In this document: positions 61,997 to 64,000 of the stretch, piece after piece | Numbering within the stretch: the stretch's first letter is position 1 | Layout: each line of letters begins with the position of its first letter | NCBI RefSeq assembly: GCF_029846115.1 | Contig: NZ_JARVZZ010000001.1 | Span: forward strand, 4,588,001-4,652,000 | Reading direction: 5' to 3' | Origin: Serratia marcescens | Lineage (GTDB): Bacteria > Pseudomonadota > Gammaproteobacteria > Enterobacterales > Enterobacteriaceae | Length of the DNA: 64,000 bases | Program-made: the position numbers and the translations under genes | Notes under the pieces: generated by a model | What the model was told of the DNA's origin: nothing | What the model saw: only the letters and a program-made list of their open reading frames with translations | The model's database searches: none

Positions 61997-62275
61997 TTAC
62001 TCGATGGCGCTGAGCAGCGCCTGATGATGCTGATGCACCCAACTCTTGTTGAACGGCCCCCAGCTTTCCAGCTGATAGAAACCGTCGTTGTTGCGCACGC
62101 CCTGCTGCACGAACTGCAACTCGACGCCCATGCCGGGCAACGCCTTCAGCACATCCTGCAACGTGCGGCGCGGCCAGCCGGTCAACGCCATCAACCGCGG
62201 CACATTGGGCCGCTCACTGTGGCTAATCAGCCAGCATAAATAAAGCCGACGGGCAAATACCGGGTTAATTCCCAT
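61997..62275 (-). CDS. Small putative winged-helix DNA-binding protein
   Basis: 92 residues. Residues 5-60 (FARRLYLCWLISHSERPNVP, LMALTGWPRRTLQDVLKALP) look like a winged helix-turn-helix of the kind in small transcription regulators, followed by a short tail with two tryptophans (LESWGPFNKSWVHQHH). The C-terminal half is not recognised. It lies between narP and acrD and is divergent from acrD, so it might act locally. No family name can be given with confidence. Confidence 0.6.
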   Translation of the reverse strand: MGINPVFARRLYLCWLISHSERPNVPRLMALTGWPRRTLQDVLKALPGMGVELQFVQQGVRNNDGFYQLESWGPFNKSWVHQHHQALLSAIE

Positions 62276-62441
62276 GCCAAGCTCCTGCTGTAAGGTGAGT
62301 CCAGTTTTTTACTTTCCTGTTCCCTGCGGCGAAGACATGCGCAAGGCCTTTGATAGTAATAAAAATGTCTTAATAGCGTACAATTATCGACGCCGGTGCA
62401 TCCACGCCGTTTTCCGCTACCGTTATTTACACTATCTCCTT

Positions 62442-62459
62442 TTTTTCTCCACGCTTTCC
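62442..62459 (+). promoter_or_regulatory. Putative BaeR box upstream of acrD
   Basis: TTTTTCTCCACGCTTTCC matches the BaeR consensus TTTTTCTCCATDATTGGC at 14 of 18 positions, with the left half perfect. It lies 111 bases before the acrD start; acrD is a BaeSR target in E. coli and Salmonella. Confidence 0.5.
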
Positions 62460-62569
62460 TCGACTATCCCGAGTAAAGTGCAATAGCGCCGGAATCCTTC
62501 CCTGCCGCTGAAATGCATATTTCCGATGCGTTTTAAAGATAGAACAAGTCATAACGAGGTTCGCGCTGC

Positions 62570-64000
62570 ATGGCCAATTTTTTTATTGATCGCCCGATTT
62601 TCGCCTGGGTGCTGGCAATTATTCTTTGCCTGACCGGGGCATTGGCGATTTTTTCTTTACCGGTGGAACAATACCCGAATTTGGCGCCGCCGAACGTGCG
62701 CATCAGCGCAACTTACCCAGGTGCTTCGGCGCAAACGCTGGAAAACACCGTCACGCAGATCATTGAACAGAATATGACCGGCCTCGACAACATGATGTAT
62801 ATGTCGTCGCAGAGCACCAATACCGGCCAGGCGACCGTCACGCTGACGTTCGAAGCCGGCACCGATCCCAACGAGGCGATGCAGCAGGTACAAAACCAGC
62901 TGCAGGCGGCGATCAAGCGCCTGCCGCAGGCGGTGCAGAATCAGGGGGTCACGGTGTCGAAATCCGGCGACACCACGCTGATGATGGTGGCGTTCGTCTC
63001 CACCGACAACAGCATGGACAAGCAGGACATCGCCGATTACATCGTCTCCAACCTGCAGGATCCGCTTAGCCGCATCAACGGCGTCGGCAGCATGGACGTG
63101 TACGGCTCGCAATACGCCATGCGCATCTGGCTCGATCCCAACAAGCTCAACAGTTACCAGCTCACGACCCAGGACGTGGTCAATGCCATTCAATCGCAGA
63201 ACGCCCAGGTGGCGGTCGGCCAACTGGGCGGCACGCCATCGGTCGATAAACAGGCGTTGAACGCCACCATCAACGCCCAGTCGCAGCTCCAGACGCCGGA
63301 ACAGTTCCGTCAGATCACCCTGCGGGTCAATCAGGACGGATCGCTGGTGACGCTGGGCAACGTCGCCACCGTCGAACTGGGCGGCGAGAACTACAACTAC
63401 CTCAGCCGCTACAACGGCATGCAGGCCGCGGGCATGAATATCAAGCTGGCCTCCGGCGCCAACGAACTGCAGACCGACCAGTTGGTGAAGGACAAGATCG
63501 CCGAGCTGTCGCAGTACTTCCCGCACGGGCTGGAGGCCAAAGTGGCCTATGAAACCACCCCGTTCGTCAAAGCCTCGATCAAAGACGTGGTGAAAACGCT
63601 GCTGGAAGCCATCCTGCTGGTGTTCCTGGTGATGTACCTGTTTCTGCAGAACTTCCGCGCCACGCTGATCCCCACCATCGCCGTGCCAGTGGTGTTGATG
63701 GGCACCTTCGCCATCCTTTCCGCCTGCGGCTTCAGCATCAACACCCTCACCATGTTCGCCATGGTGCTGGCGATCGGCCTGCTGGTGGACGACGCCATCG
63801 TGGTGGTGGAAAACGTCGAGCGCGTGATGAGCGAAGAAGGCCTGCCGCCGCGCGAGGCCACGCGCAAATCCATGGGGCAGATCCAGAGCGCGCTGGTCGG
63901 CATCGCGCTGGTGCTGTCGGCGGTGTTCGTGCCGATGGCGTTCTTCGGCGGCACCACCGGCGCCATCTATCGCCAGTTCTCCATCACCATCGTCTCCGCC
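62570..64000 (+). CDS. acrD: RND multidrug efflux pump AcrD, N-terminal part (cut by window edge)
   Basis: Inner-membrane proton-driven pump; in E. coli, AcrD exports aminoglycosides and other amphiphiles with AcrA and TolC. The 477 residues present start [20 protein letters not shown] as in E. coli and include the first periplasmic porter region and helix-4 motif [20 protein letters not shown] with the paired Asp residues. Place next to narQ/narP supports AcrD over other RND paralogues. The rest, about 560 residues by family length, is outside the window. Confidence 0.92.
   Translation, partial: MANFFIDRPIFAWVLAIILCLTGALAIFSLPVEQYPNLAPPNVRISATYPGASAQTLENTVTQIIEQNMTGLDNMMYMSSQSTNTGQATVTLTFEAGTDPNEAMQQVQNQLQAAIKRLPQAVQNQGVTVSKSGDTTLMMVAFVSTDNSMDKQDIADYIVSNLQDPLSRINGVGSMDVYGSQYAMRIWLDPNKLNSYQLTTQDVVNAIQSQNAQVAVGQLGGTPSVDKQALNATINAQSQLQTPEQFRQITLRVNQDGSLVTLGNVATVELGGENYNYLSRYNGMQAAGMNIKLASGANELQTDQLVKDKIAELSQYFPHGLEAKVAYETTPFVKASIKDVVKTLLEAILLVFLVMYLFLQNFRATLIPTIAVPVVLMGTFAILSACGFSINTLTMFAMVLAIGLLVDDAIVVVENVERVMSEEGLPPREATRKSMGQIQSALVGIALVLSAVFVPMAFFGGTTGAIYRQFSITIVSA

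Overview
The window is chromosomal DNA of a GC-rich enterobacterium, almost certainly Serratia marcescens or a very close relative. Genus-defining evidence is the chitin-degradation locus (chitinase ChiB, LysR activator ChiR, lytic polysaccharide monooxygenase CBP21 and the ChiWXYZ holin/endopeptidase/spanin cassette). Many other segments follow Escherichia coli K-12 gene order: gltX-valUXY-lysV, yfeR-yfeH-ypeB-ligA-zipA-cysZ-cysK-ptsHI-crr, cysM-AWTP, yfeXYZ-ypeA-amiA-hemF, maeB/talA-tktB-nudK-narQ-acrD. All identifications come from reading the sequence and from remembered family features; no database search was run.

Layout. 1-719: 5' part of gltX (minus). 1014-1391: three identical-anticodon tRNA-Val genes and one tRNA-Lys, followed by a structured element ending in a second copy of the tRNA-Lys 3' end and its terminator. 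1797-5935: Fur-type fepB and fepDGC for ferric enterobactin-type uptake. 5964-7550: orphan DppA-like binding protein. 7691-10188: budA-budB acetoin/butanediol genes. 10640-13694: a LysR regulator and a two-gene ethanolamine ammonia-lyase (eutBC). 13854-14922: two poorly known genes. 14924-25422: housekeeping core (yfeR, yfeH, ypeB, ligA, zipA, cysZ, cysK, ptsH, ptsI, crr). 25480-25728: an ERIC element and a second inverted repeat. 25721-27730: rssA-rssB two-component system. 27988-32764: sulfate/thiosulfate uptake and cysM. 32966-38824: yfeX, yfeY, yfeZ, a YgiW homologue, ypeA, amiA, hemF, yaiI. 38847-45134: a Fur-box-flanked cluster of TonB-dependent receptor, exported S9 peptidase, dedicated TonB and ChaN lipoprotein. 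45309-47646: mmuPM under a MetJ-type operator. 47696-49975: maeB. 50190-55257: the chitin locus. 55515-64000: talA, tktB, nudK, narQ, narP, a small winged-helix protein and the start of acrD.

How it fits together. Iron acquisition appears twice (fep genes; the receptor/peptidase/TonB/ChaN cluster), each with Fur-like sites. Sulfur metabolism is concentrated here (cysZ, cysK, cysM, cysPTWA, mmuPM). The chitin locus combines an enzyme, an oxidative helper, their activator and a phage-derived export cassette. The most interesting unassigned system is the receptor-S9 peptidase-TonB-ChaN cluster; the most interesting non-coding structure is the multi-hairpin element derived from the tRNA-Lys 3' end. 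Intergenic stretches over 300 bases (10189-10639, 22433-22831, 54260-54663, 59104-59493) are described as features.
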